This document shows, one piece after another, positions 18,019-26,531 of a stretch of DNA of 64,000 nt. The position numbers were made by a program, and so were the translations under genes. The notes under the pieces were generated by a model. The model was given only the letters and a program-made list of their open reading frames with translations. It ran no database searches and was not told the origin of the DNA. Origin of the DNA: Lachnospiraceae bacterium (GTDB lineage: Bacteria; Bacillota; Clostridia; Lachnospirales; Lachnospiraceae). Position 1 is the stretch's first letter; the number at the start of each line of letters is the position of its first letter. The stretch lies in contig CABJAW010000004.1 of assembly GCA_902363665.1 (NCBI GenBank), forward strand, positions 225,834-289,833, in the 5' to 3' direction.

Positions 18019-21000
18019 ATGAATACGGGATTTAAAAGAATAGCGGCCTCTTTTCTGTCTGCGGCAATGCTGTTCCAGCAGTGTGCAGTGACAGGTATCG
18101 CGCAGGAGGAGCAGACATCAGAAGCACAGACGCAGGCGGCTGCACAGAATGAAACGCAGACAGAGGTGCAGACACAGGCCGCATCGGAAGAAGCACAATC
18201 AGCAGAGCCGGAGACGCAGGCACCGACCGAGCCACAGACACAGGCACCGACCGAGCCGCAGACACAGGCACCGACCGAGCCGGAGACGCAGGCACCGACG
18301 GAACCGCAGACGCAGGCACCGACCGAGCCGGAGACGCAGGCACCGACCGAGCCGGAGACGCAGGCACCGACCGAACCGGAGACGCAGCCTGCAACAGAGA
18401 CCGAGACACAGGCTCCGACTGAGACAGAGACAGAGACTTCTTCTGAGACAGAGACGGAGAAAGAAACCGAAACGGAAAAACAGACAGAGCGCTCCGAGCG
18501 CGTCAACGATGGCGAGAAAATTGAATTGCAGACACTGCGGCAGGGACTGAAAGGTGCAGTTCCGTATCTCTTCGCAGCGCAGGAAGTAAATGGCGCAGAT
18601 TCCCTTGCAAAATCAGAGGAGATTGCATCCGGAGACGCAGGCCGTACTGCACTTTCCGGGCTGGAAAATCTTTCTGAAAAGCTTGCGGACGGAAAGTCCA
18701 CTTCAAGAGTGCGTGTGATTAATGTCTATGCAGACAAAGACGGAACACTTGACACAAAGCAGTTGAAAGATGCATTTCAGAGCGAGACGATCGACGTGAC
18801 CAATCAGTACGTGGTCGTCAATGTGATCGCGGACCAGAAAGATCAAAACCTTGATTTCTCCGGTTACACAATGGTAAATGCAGGTCAGACGGTGCGTTAC
18901 ACCGATGAGACACAGCCGGGCGATATCCTTTACAATTTTGCATGGCTTGACGGAGAAAATTATGCTCCGTTTGAAGGAACGGTGACGCTGACGGGCACGG
19001 AAGTACTACAGGGTACTTTCCTCGCACCGGAAGGTGACGTGGAAGTGAAGTCAAATCTGGCGGGTGCCGTTTATGCGGATAAGATTACAGTGGCGGACAG
19101 CGTTTCAGATCTGAAGCGGATCGTGCTGATTGAGGGTGCGAAGGCGGAGGAGACGGAGTCCGAGAGCGAGACAGAAGCTACCACAGAGACCGAGACAGAA
19201 GCTACCACAGAGACCGAGACAGAAGCTACCACAGAGACCGAGACAGAAGCTACCACTGAGACAGCGGCAGAGACAGAGACTGAGGTCACAAGCGAAACGA
19301 CTGCAGAGACCGAGACTGAGGTCACAAGCGAAACGACTGCAGAGGCCGAGACTGAGGTCACAAGCGAAACGACTGCAGAGACAGAGACTGAGGTCACAAG
19401 CGAAACGACTGCAGAGACCGAGACTGAGGTCACAAGCGAAATAACTACGGAGACCGAGACGGAATCCGAAGCAGTGATCGAGCCGACAACGGAAGCTCCG
19501 CAGCAGACGGAGGAAACGGAAACTCCGCAGAGTGAGACAGCGGGCGATTCTATGATCACAATCGACGATGGAATTTCCCTCTACTCTTTCCTGAGCACGC
19601 GGGCGATCGCCACATGGAGTTCCCAAAAAGGTGTTGAACTGAAATTTAAACTGACCGATGCGGACGATGCAAAGGATCAGGCACTGGCAGGCGGCGAGGC
19701 AGTAATCCGTTCTGTGGATGAGCTTTACGATGAAGATGGAACGCAGATTTTCAAAAAAGATGACGAGGCAGCAAAGCTTACCTGGAGCAAAGCCTCCGAG
19801 GTATCGGCAAAGCTTCATTACAGCGGATCCTATTATCTGGAGGTGACCAAAGCACCGGCTGTTTCCGGCGGAACGGAATCGTACGTCATTCCATCCCGTA
19901 TCTATTTTTACATTGACGAGAATGGAAAGCCGGTCTTTGAAGGGAGCGGCAGCTGGTACACCTGGAGCAAAAATGTGCTTTCGATTGACCTTGCAAAGAC
20001 AGAAAAGGTGCAGGCAAAGCTGCGGCTCACCGGTCAGAAAGCAGACGGAAAGAGCGATGGTAAATTACTTTCCGGAGCAGCATTTGTCCTGAAAAATGAA
20101 GACGGACAGATCATCCGGGATGAAAAGGGATATCCAAAATACTATATCAGCTTTAACGGCGAGGAAGTCAGCATAAACGGACTGGAGGCAGGCACGTACC
20201 TGCTGTCCGAGATTTCCGCACCGAAAGGATACCAGCCGGCGGCAGACCGGAAATTTACGATAGAGGCAGACGCAGCCGCGCCGGTAGAGCTGATCGTGTC
20301 AAATGCAAAGACAGCATCCGACGCACAGACGCTGGAACTGACCGCACAGAGCACTTTTAATCAGACGGTATTGACCTCAGAATATGAGGATCACTATTAT
20401 GTGGCACTGTTCCAGGACAAAGCGCTGAAGAAAAAAGTAAGCAATGTCATCACGCTGACTTATGCGGAAGGAAAAACGACAACGGCAAAAGCGGCAGTTG
20501 CAGGCGTGGAGAAAGGAACGTATTATCTTGCACCGACCGATGAGTTTGGCGATCCGGTCAGTGATGAGTCCTTTAATCTGGTGCAGAAAGGCGAGACAGC
20601 CAAAGAGAACCAGAGCTATACGACGATTACGGTAAAGAAAACAGAGAGCGGAAAAGAAGCCGTAGCCCTGGAATACCAGTATACAGAATATCCGGCCGAT
20701 GATTTCAGTTATGAGGCATCGATTACCCTGATAAAGCAGGTAAAGAATTACGATGGAAAAGCGAAAAAAGTGACAGAAGACTTTTACGCAATGCTCTACA
20801 CAGACGCAGATCACGAGGAAGCACTTCTGGAGGAGCCGGTTAAGCTGGCACTGAAAGATGCCGCATCCGTAAAAGAGACTGTAAAAGTAAAAATGACTGA
20901 CAGCAGTGTGCCGGTGTGGATGGCAGAGGTCGATAAAGACGGAAATCTGATCACGTCCGATAAGGATGAATTCCTTTACACTGTTACGTATCCGGGACAT

Positions 21001-22653
21001 GCAGACGGTAAGCTCACCGTAGTATGCGGAGAGAAAACAGAAGGTACCCTGCAGAACCAGCTGAACAATTCAACAGTAAAGATTCAGGTGGAGGATGAAA
21101 AAGGAACCCTTCTTTCCGGAGCAAAGCTTGTACTGAAAAAGCAGGAAACAGGAGAGGTCGTACCGGTAAACCAGAAGGCAGTCTTTGAATCGACCGGAAA
21201 AGCTCTGGTACTGGAGAACAAGCTGGAAAATGGCACCTCTTATATTCTGACAGAGCTGACCGCGCCGGATGGCTACAGCAATACGGAAGATGTGATATTT
21301 ACCGCGGAAGAGGCACAGACGGTAGAGGTTATTCTGACAAATAAGAAAGCCAAAGGAAACAATACGCTGACTGTCATGAAACAGGTCTACAGCGGAGAGC
21401 ATCAGGTGTACGCACAGGATACAGCCGCCGGAACGTATGCGCAGGAAGGCTGTTACACCTATTACACCGCACTTTATGCAGATGCAAAGCGGACGAAGAA
21501 AGTCAGTGATGTAAAAGAGATTACAGTAAATGGTCTGAGCGGCACGGCTGCATTTGGCAAGCTGGAAAACGGCACTTACTATCTGGGCGAGACCGATCAG
21601 TACGGAAATGTAGTTGAGAGCAGCAACAGCTGCACCGTGAAATACACGAATGCGGGCAAGCTGCAGATCAAAGGAAATGCGACCGCAGAGATCCAGAATG
21701 TTTATTCGGAGCTTCCGAGAGGTTACCGTTACACGGCGACCTTAACGATCACGAAAAAACTGCAGAATTCTTCCGGCGAGGCAGAAGCCGCATCGAAGAC
21801 ATTCTATGCAGGCATTTACCGTACGCAGGATTACAGCGATACGCCGACCATCATTCCGGTTACGCTGAACAATGCTTCAGAGGCATCAGAGCGCAGAAGA
21901 ATTCTGCTTCCTGGCAGCGATGATCTGAACTACTACATCGCAGAGATAAATGAGCAGGGACAGCGGATTACAGACAATTCTGATTTCGGTTATGTGCCGA
22001 CGATCGATCAGCCGCAGCTGACCGTCAAAAAGGGAGAAGATGCCAGCGTGACAATCACGAACAAGACAAAGATTTCGAAGGTAACGCTGTATCTGACCAA
22101 GAAGGTCTACAAGGGAACTTCCCAGTACGCGGTCAACGAGACCTTCTACGCCGGACTGTTTAAAGATCCGGAGTTCACACAGCTGTATGCAAACCCGATC
22201 CCGATGCAGTTAAACGGCAAGAGCGAACTGACACTGAAGCTGACGCTGAATCTTGGCTCTGCATCTGAGGCGAAGATTTATGTGGCTGAGGTGGACAAAA
22301 ACGGAAAGCTTGTCAAGAGCAGCAAGGAATTCGGCTACGATATCCGAGTGGTAAATGCAACGGCCTCCTTCAGTCAGGACCGCACCGAAGTACAGTCGAT
22401 CCTGCTGAACGCAGTCTACGGTTCCGTAAACGATGATGACTGGAGAAGCATCGAGAACAAAGATGACAACAACATCGGTGATGAGCCGGGCGGAAGCGGT
22501 TATTCCTCAAACGGAAGCGGTGGAAGCACGAACGGCGATGTATCGACCGGAGACGAGACACCGATACTTCCAAATGTAGCAGTGCTTGTGGCATCCGTGG
22601 TTGTGATCCTTGGACTGGTTCTCACCTCAAAGAAAAAGAAACACAGAAAATAA
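18019..22653 (+). CDS. Large repeat-rich cell-surface adhesin-like protein with SpaA/Cna-B domains
   Basis: The 1544-residue product starts with a signal peptide (FKRIAASFLSAAMLFQQCAV). Residues 63-130 are about eight TEPETQAP/TEPQTQAP units encoded by 24 bp repeats; residues 377-490 are ATTETETE and 12-residue TSETTAETETEV units (36 bp). Between them (about 229-370) is a choice-of-anchor-A-like domain with GTFLAPEGDVEV and AGAVYADKI. Two SpaA-like (Cna-B) domains, at about 664-765 and 1017-1110, carry GLEAGTYLLSEISAPKGYQP and TELTAPDGYSN; similar beta modules (GTYYLAPTDEFG, GTYYLGETDQYG) follow. The C-terminus is Ser/Gly-rich, then TGDETPILPN, a hydrophobic helix and KKKKHRK, a sorting-type tail without a strict LPXTG. 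AAAGGAGAGG precedes the ATG. Confidence 0.85.
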   Translation: MNTGFKRIAASFLSAAMLFQQCAVTGIAQEEQTSEAQTQAAAQNETQTEVQTQAASEEAQSAEPETQAPTEPQTQAPTEPQTQAPTEPETQAPTEPQTQAPTEPETQAPTEPETQAPTEPETQPATETETQAPTETETETSSETETEKETETEKQTERSERVNDGEKIELQTLRQGLKGAVPYLFAAQEVNGADSLAKSEEIASGDAGRTALSGLENLSEKLADGKSTSRVRVINVYADKDGTLDTKQLKDAFQSETIDVTNQYVVVNVIADQKDQNLDFSGYTMVNAGQTVRYTDETQPGDILYNFAWLDGENYAPFEGTVTLTGTEVLQGTFLAPEGDVEVKSNLAGAVYADKITVADSVSDLKRIVLIEGAKAEETESESETEATTETETEATTETETEATTETETEATTETAAETETEVTSETTAETETEVTSETTAEAETEVTSETTAETETEVTSETTAETETEVTSEITTETETESEAVIEPTTEAPQQTEETETPQSETAGDSMITIDDGISLYSFLSTRAIATWSSQKGVELKFKLTDADDAKDQALAGGEAVIRSVDELYDEDGTQIFKKDDEAAKLTWSKASEVSAKLHYSGSYYLEVTKAPAVSGGTESYVIPSRIYFYIDENGKPVFEGSGSWYTWSKNVLSIDLAKTEKVQAKLRLTGQKADGKSDGKLLSGAAFVLKNEDGQIIRDEKGYPKYYISFNGEEVSINGLEAGTYLLSEISAPKGYQPAADRKFTIEADAAAPVELIVSNAKTASDAQTLELTAQSTFNQTVLTSEYEDHYYVALFQDKALKKKVSNVITLTYAEGKTTTAKAAVAGVEKGTYYLAPTDEFGDPVSDESFNLVQKGETAKENQSYTTITVKKTESGKEAVALEYQYTEYPADDFSYEASITLIKQVKNYDGKAKKVTEDFYAMLYTDADHEEALLEEPVKLALKDAASVKETVKVKMTDSSVPVWMAEVDKDGNLITSDKDEFLYTVTYPGHADGKLTVVCGEKTEGTLQNQLNNSTVKIQVEDEKGTLLSGAKLVLKKQETGEVVPVNQKAVFESTGKALVLENKLENGTSYILTELTAPDGYSNTEDVIFTAEEAQTVEVILTNKKAKGNNTLTVMKQVYSGEHQVYAQDTAAGTYAQEGCYTYYTALYADAKRTKKVSDVKEITVNGLSGTAAFGKLENGTYYLGETDQYGNVVESSNSCTVKYTNAGKLQIKGNATAEIQNVYSELPRGYRYTATLTITKKLQNSSGEAEAASKTFYAGIYRTQDYSDTPTIIPVTLNNASEASERRRILLPGSDDLNYYIAEINEQGQRITDNSDFGYVPTIDQPQLTVKKGEDASVTITNKTKISKVTLYLTKKVYKGTSQYAVNETFYAGLFKDPEFTQLYANPIPMQLNGKSELTLKLTLNLGSASEAKIYVAEVDKNGKLVKSSKEFGYDIRVVNATASFSQDRTEVQSILLNAVYGSVNDDDWRSIENKDDNNIGDEPGGSGYSSNGSGGSTNGDVSTGDETPILPNVAVLVASVVVILGLVLTSKKKKHRK

Positions 22654-22699
22654 AACATAGAACATAGAACAGTATTCTCAACCCTATTATAATAGGAAG

Positions 22700-22747
22700 A
22701 AACACCTTCGCCAAAACGCGCAGAGCGGGAAGCGGAGGTGTTTTTTG
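22700..22747 (+). terminator. Terminator after the surface protein gene
   Basis: The arms AACACCTTCGC and GCGGAGGTGTT pair with one wobble and run into TTTTTT. The motif CCTATTATAATAGG just upstream is a perfect 14 bp palindrome. Confidence 0.75.
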
Positions 22748-22865
22748 TTACTGTCTGGAGTCAGTGGGAGTGCGGCTTTGAACAGGAAAAGAGAAATTTG
22801 ACATTGGGAGAAGCACAGGCTCATAAAATGAATAAAGAGAATGGCGGGAAGCAATACAAACTATC

Positions 22866-23396
22866 ATGCAGTTATTTTTAAACATATCAAAATTAATCCT
22901 TCCAATGCTCATCGTTTCCATCATCGCTTTTGGCATGTGGAAAAAGATCCCGGTTTATGACAGCTTTGTGGAAGGGGCGGAAGCAGGGATGAAGACGGTA
23001 TTGCATCTCATCCCGACCATGATCGGACTGATGCTGGCGACCGGTGTGCTGCGGGCTTCGGGATTTCTGGATCTGATTGCTCATCTTCTGGAGCAGGTCG
23101 CAGGAGACAGCCTATTTCCGGCCTGTCTGTTTCCGATGGCGATTCTGCGGCTGTTTTCATCAAGTGCCGCGACCGGATTGCTGCTGGATGTCTATCAGAA
23201 ATATGGACCGGATTCACGCATCGGAGTGATCGCCTCCCTGATGATGTCGAGCACAGAAACGATTTTTTATACGATGAGTGTATATTTCCTGAGCGTGAAC
23301 GTAAAAAAGACACGGTATACGCTTCCGGGTGCGTTTTTTGCGACCGTGTGTGGGATCGCGGCGAGCGTCGTGCTGGGTGAATGGATATGCGGATAA
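22866..23396 (+). CDS. spmB: Spore maturation protein SpmB-like membrane protein
   Basis: This 176-residue Gate/nucleoside-recognition-domain protein has about five hydrophobic segments. Visible blocks are PVYDSFVEGAEAGMKTVLHLIPTMIG and GLMLATGVLRASG near the N-terminus, and SSTETIFYTMSVYF, matching SpmB. With SpmA it is needed for spore core dehydration in B. subtilis and C. perfringens. No spmA lies beside it: the 210 bases upstream hold only a terminator and a possible promoter (TTGACA at 22798-22803). The gene may be an extra or relocated copy, and downstream it abuts a broken regulator. Confidence 0.82.
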   Translation: MQLFLNISKLILPMLIVSIIAFGMWKKIPVYDSFVEGAEAGMKTVLHLIPTMIGLMLATGVLRASGFLDLIAHLLEQVAGDSLFPACLFPMAILRLFSSSAATGLLLDVYQKYGPDSRIGVIASLMMSSTETIFYTMSVYFLSVNVKKTRYTLPGAFFATVCGIAASVVLGEWICG

Positions 23397-23442
23397 TCGG
23401 GATAGAAGTCATGATTCGAAACTGTTGATTCAGGAAGGCCTG

Positions 23443-23670
23443 ATGGCAGCGGTCGTGACAATCGTCATTATACCGGTCATCGTGAAGGGACTTTCAAAAA
23501 TGGTTCCATGGGAAAAGTACGGATGCGAGGTTGTCGAGACGGCCGAGGACGGTCTCGAGGGTCTGGAGCTGATTCGCCAGCTGCGGTCGCACATCATCAT
23601 ATCCGACATCTATATGCCCAAAATGGATGGCCTCGCGATGGCAGCCGCGATGAAATTACAGAAAGATGAT
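23443..23670 (+). pseudogene. Remnant of a YesN-type response regulator receiver domain
   Basis: The frame reads PVIVKGLSKMVPWEKYGCEV, then AEDGLEGLELIRQLRSHIII and SDIYMPKMDGLAMAAAMK. That is a typical receiver domain of the AraC-linked (YesN) class with its phospho-Asp and DIYMPKMDG loop. The N-terminal ILIVDDE strand is lost (TIVIIPV in its place), and everything after the fourth strand, including the output domain, is absent. A terminator follows at 23695. It is a pseudogene. Confidence 0.75.
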
Positions 23671-23694
23671 AAAACAGAGAAATATAAAAAAGAA

Positions 23695-23738
23695 ACTTCT
23701 GCGGACCGGAAAAGAAACGGGTCTGCGGAAGTTTTTTT
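23695..23738 (+). terminator. Intrinsic terminator
   Basis: AACTTCTGCGGACC pairs with GGTCTGCGGAAGTT through two G-U pairs and leads into T7. It separates the regulator remnant from the LytTR-type promoter. Confidence 0.82.
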
Positions 23739-23812
23739 ATATACAAGGAATTCAAATCTACTGTAAAATGAATCTGCCAGAATAAGAACGTATGTATCAA
23801 AGCAATTGAAAA

Positions 23813-23872
23813 CGGACAGAAACTCATTTTTTACGGACACTTACTCCGCTTTTATGAAAAGTATGGTATAGT
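23813..23872 (+). promoter_or_regulatory. LytTR-type direct-repeat operator and promoter of the regulator/lanthipeptide operon
   Basis: Half-sites CGGACAGAA (23813-23821) and CGGACACTT (23834-23842) start 21 bp apart. The TATAGT -10 (23867-23872) starts 33 bp after the second, preceded by GTATGG. There is no good -35. The same spacings recur at 29500 and 43282. The arrangement fits activation by a LytTR regulator; binding is inferred. Confidence 0.72.
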
Positions 23873-24155
23873 GTAGGAAGTGCGTGACGGTGAATCGAAA
23901 AAGGAAAGACGGGTTTTAAATATAGGCCGCGAAGCGGATCATAAGTGTCCTCTTTCCTGCCCGTTGCAAAGGTCAAAACAGCAAAATACGAAAGTATTTT
24001 GGAGCCAGTTAAGTAGATTAACAGAAATGTTTTGAGAGCAACAGTCCGCATTTTGCATAGCCGGTGCACAATTTCCGGCCGGTCGTTTTGCGCTAAAAAG
24101 CACAAAGGAGAAAGACGGCAAACAAAATCGACGGCTTTCTGGGGAGAAGTGACAG
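23873..24155 (+). other. Long untranslated leader of the LytTR operon
   Basis: About 280 bases lie between the predicted transcription start and the response-regulator ATG. I see no credible gene or terminator in it. Short complementary stretches (GGAAAGACGGG with CCTGCCCGTT; CGAAAGTATTTTG) could form structure. Confidence 0.4.
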
Positions 24156-24873
24156 ATGATAAATATAGCAATCGTTGATGACAACAGAGTGGATTTGAAT
24201 GAGGAGGTGCAGATCACAGAAGAATATTTCCGGAAAAAAGGGCTTCTTTGCAGAGTGGAGCCATTTGAAGATCCGGACTGGATGATCCGGGGTCTTAAAG
24301 AGGAGCAGTATGACATTTACATCATGGATATCCGAATGGAAAAAATGGACGGCATTGAGGCAGCAAAAAGAATCCGTGCGGAATATCCGGAGCCGATCAT
24401 CATATTTGCGACCAATTATCCGGAGTACGCGATCGACGCGTATGAAGTGAATACGTGGCGTTATATTCAAAAAAAGAAGCTGAAAAAAAAAGCTGACCGA
24501 GGCGTATGACGCACTGCTGCCGCACCTTCTGGAACAGGAAAACGAAGTGTACGTGATCGAGAAAAAGTCAAACGTGGAAAAGATCTTCTACGATGACATT
24601 TACTATATGGAGAAAGATGACCGCTACACGGTGATTCACTGCAGAAACGGGCAGAAGAAACGGGTGCGCAAGGCAATCAGTGAAGTTTATGAGGAACTGG
24701 CCACAGAAGAATTCATCCGACTCAGTAAAGGCTTCATTGTCAACCTGCGCCATGTGATGTCCATGCAGAATCATCGCATTCTGCTTCGCAATGGTGAGAC
24801 CGTTGTTGTCGGCGCAAGCAAGCTCACCGAGGTCAGGAAGCAGATTGCGGCGTATTGGAGGCGGAGGGGATGA
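24156..24873 (+). CDS. LytTR-family response regulator, frame interrupted by a 9-A run
   Basis: The first frame (24156-24509) encodes a receiver domain: acidic pocket D8/D9 (IAIVDDN), phospho-acceptor D58 (YIMDIRM), FATNYPEYAIDAYEV and WRYI. The DNA-binding part (to 24873) is in another frame and shows a LytTR domain: DIYYMEKDDRYTVIH, EEFIRLSKGFIVNLRHV and GETVVVGASKL. The frames join at the A9 run 24483-24491: with eight A's the protein would read through KKKLTEAYDALL into the LytTR domain as a normal 238-residue regulator. So the gene is either off, phase-variable or rescued by slippage; a sequencing error is possible. The stop overlaps the kinase ATG. Confidence 0.82.
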
Positions 24874-26375
24874 CAAGAAGTGAAATTCTTCTGCTGAATA
24901 CGGCAGGCTTCTTTTTGGAAAATGTCCTTGGTATCTGGGTATTTTCGCAGGCATTTCCCAAACGAAAAGAGGAGGTGTGGGGCTGGAGACTGATTTTAAA
25001 TGAAATGGCGTTGCATGGGCTGCTGCTGTTTATTATTTTCTGGAATTTTGAAAAACGTCTGACGATTCCAGGAAAAATAGCAGTGGGAGGGTGCTGGCTG
25101 TTTATGATAGCTCTGTATCGAGGGAAAATTGTAAAAAGCGGCAAGATTAAAAAAGAATATCGAAAAGCATTGGAATTGATTGTAACTGTAACGGAGTTTT
25201 CGATAATTACAGGCTTGATTTCATGGAATTATCGAATGGCTTATATTTCAATATTGGCGGCACTTATGGGAAATGTTTTCCTGCCATTTTTTTGCTGTAA
25301 GTATTTTGAATGCAAATTGTCGCAGGCATACGTATGGGAGATGCTGTATTTAGGGCTTGTCCAGATATTAAAGAGTGCATACCTGTTCTGCAAAGCAGGA
25401 ACAACAGGACGTACCTTTTTTGATCTGGAACTGGAGAATATGAATACATTCTCCGGGCTTACGTTTGGAATCATTCTATATATTATTATATTCATCGTTT
25501 TCAAAGTTTTTATTAATGGAAAGATTTTAAGAAAAGCGCTTCTGGAGTATAAATGGCAGATGTTTTTGATTGGGTTGACAGAAATTCTGATCTTAAATTT
25601 TACTACGGATGTAGGTTTACAAAAAATCGAATACGAAGAATTGCGTAGTGTTGTGCTTAGCGTAGGAGCGATGGTATTCACTATTGTTTTATTACTGGCT
25701 TTGCTCTTGAAAAAAACGTTTCACACAGAACAGCAGCTGCTCAGTATCCGCAGTGAGACAATAGCACGTCAATACACAGAACTGAGAAGTGCCTATGAAG
25801 AAAATCGCTGTCTGATTCATGACGAGCGCCATAAAATGCAATATTTAAGGGAATGCATGGAAAATGACGAATATGAAAAAGTCCGTACATTTTTAGGCAT
25901 GTACGAAGCAGAACTGGAGTCACAGAGGCGAAAACACTGGAGCCCGATAGCTACACTTGATTTCATTTTGAATATGAAGATCCGCAGAATTGAAGGACTT
26001 GGCATCAAATTCACAGTGAAAACAGACATTGATTCGATAAAAATAGATGAATCTGATTTTGTTGTACTGATGGGCAATCTGTTGGATAATGCGATAGAAG
26101 CGGCTGCAAAATGTCCGTTGAAAAGTCGGGCAATCAGTTTGTGGCTGAAAGAAGTAAATGGAATGTTTCTGATCACGATGGAAAATACAGCGCAAATAGA
26201 GCCAGAACAGAAAAATGGTCGATTTCTGACTTCGAAAAAGAATAAAAAAGAGCATGGATGGGGAATTCAGAGTATGAGGCATATCGTGGAAAAGTATGAT
26301 GGAGACATTAAATTTGAGTATGAGGCAGGAAGCTTCAGAGTAGAGATTACGATTTGGAAATGTATGAATGAATAA
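24870..26375 (+). CDS. GHKL-domain sensor histidine kinase (AgrC-like)
   Basis: The 501-residue protein has an N-terminal half with about seven or eight hydrophobic segments, then a dimerisation helix with the phospho-His in LIHDERHKM (H317) and a C-terminal GHKL ATPase with GNLLDNAIEA (N box) and HGWGIQSMRHIVEKYDGDI (G box). This is the AgrC/ComD architecture, usually a receptor for secreted peptides. The ATG at 24870 overlaps the response-regulator TGA by 4 bp; the TTG at 24855 is less likely. Codon use turns A+T-rich within the gene. The next genes are a peptide precursor and its modifying enzyme, which suggests that the ligand is the modified peptide. Confidence 0.9.
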   Translation: MTRSEILLLNTAGFFLENVLGIWVFSQAFPKRKEEVWGWRLILNEMALHGLLLFIIFWNFEKRLTIPGKIAVGGCWLFMIALYRGKIVKSGKIKKEYRKALELIVTVTEFSIITGLISWNYRMAYISILAALMGNVFLPFFCCKYFECKLSQAYVWEMLYLGLVQILKSAYLFCKAGTTGRTFFDLELENMNTFSGLTFGIILYIIIFIVFKVFINGKILRKALLEYKWQMFLIGLTEILILNFTTDVGLQKIEYEELRSVVLSVGAMVFTIVLLLALLLKKTFHTEQQLLSIRSETIARQYTELRSAYEENRCLIHDERHKMQYLRECMENDEYEKVRTFLGMYEAELESQRRKHWSPIATLDFILNMKIRRIEGLGIKFTVKTDIDSIKIDESDFVVLMGNLLDNAIEAAAKCPLKSRAISLWLKEVNGMFLITMENTAQIEPEQKNGRFLTSKKNKKEHGWGIQSMRHIVEKYDGDIKFEYEAGSFRVEITIWKCMNE

Positions 26376-26393
26376 AGAATAGGAGGAGAAAGC

Positions 26394-26531
26394 ATGGAAT
26401 ATACAGAAAAAATATATCAGGAAATTCAAAAAGAAATAGAAGAAGCAAAGCAGTTGGGGACGAAAGAAGAAATAGGCAGGGAAATGACATTTTTTGGTAG
26501 TCCGATATTTACAATAGTCTGCTGTAGCTGA
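26394..26531 (+). CDS. Putative lanthipeptide (class II) precursor peptide
   Basis: The 45-residue ORF has GGAGGAG 6-8 bases before its ATG. The N-terminal 30 residues form a charged helix (EIQKEIEEAKQLGTKEEI), like class II leaders. The C-terminus is a small hydrophobic core, FFGSPIFTIVCCS, ending in Cys-Cys-Ser as lacticin 481/nukacin-type lanthipeptides do. The core offers Ser36 and Thr40 (and possibly Thr32 and Ser45) for dehydration and Cys43/Cys44 for thioether rings. There is no Gly-Gly cleavage site. Its TGA overlaps the lanM ATG (TGATG). Placement and ending support the call; modification is inferred. Confidence 0.75.
   Translation: MEYTEKIYQEIQKEIEEAKQLGTKEEIGREMTFFGSPIFTIVCCS

Noticed and set aside
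18208..18400. Regular 24 bp repeats resembling a CRISPR array
   Set aside because: The units are contiguous codons of a secreted protein without spacers, and no cas gene is present.
19071..19559. Long minus-strand ORF rich in Ser-Val repeats opposite the adhesin
   Set aside because: It mirrors the Thr/Glu repeat codons of the real gene; no ribosome site or family.
22550..22653. Classical LPXTG sortase signal in the adhesin
   Set aside because: The tail is TGDETPILPN plus a hydrophobic helix and lysines; a strict LPXTG is absent.
24547..24873. Stand-alone LytTR protein starting at 24547
   Set aside because: The frame continues upstream through KKKLTEAYDALL to the A-run, so it is the second half of one regulator.
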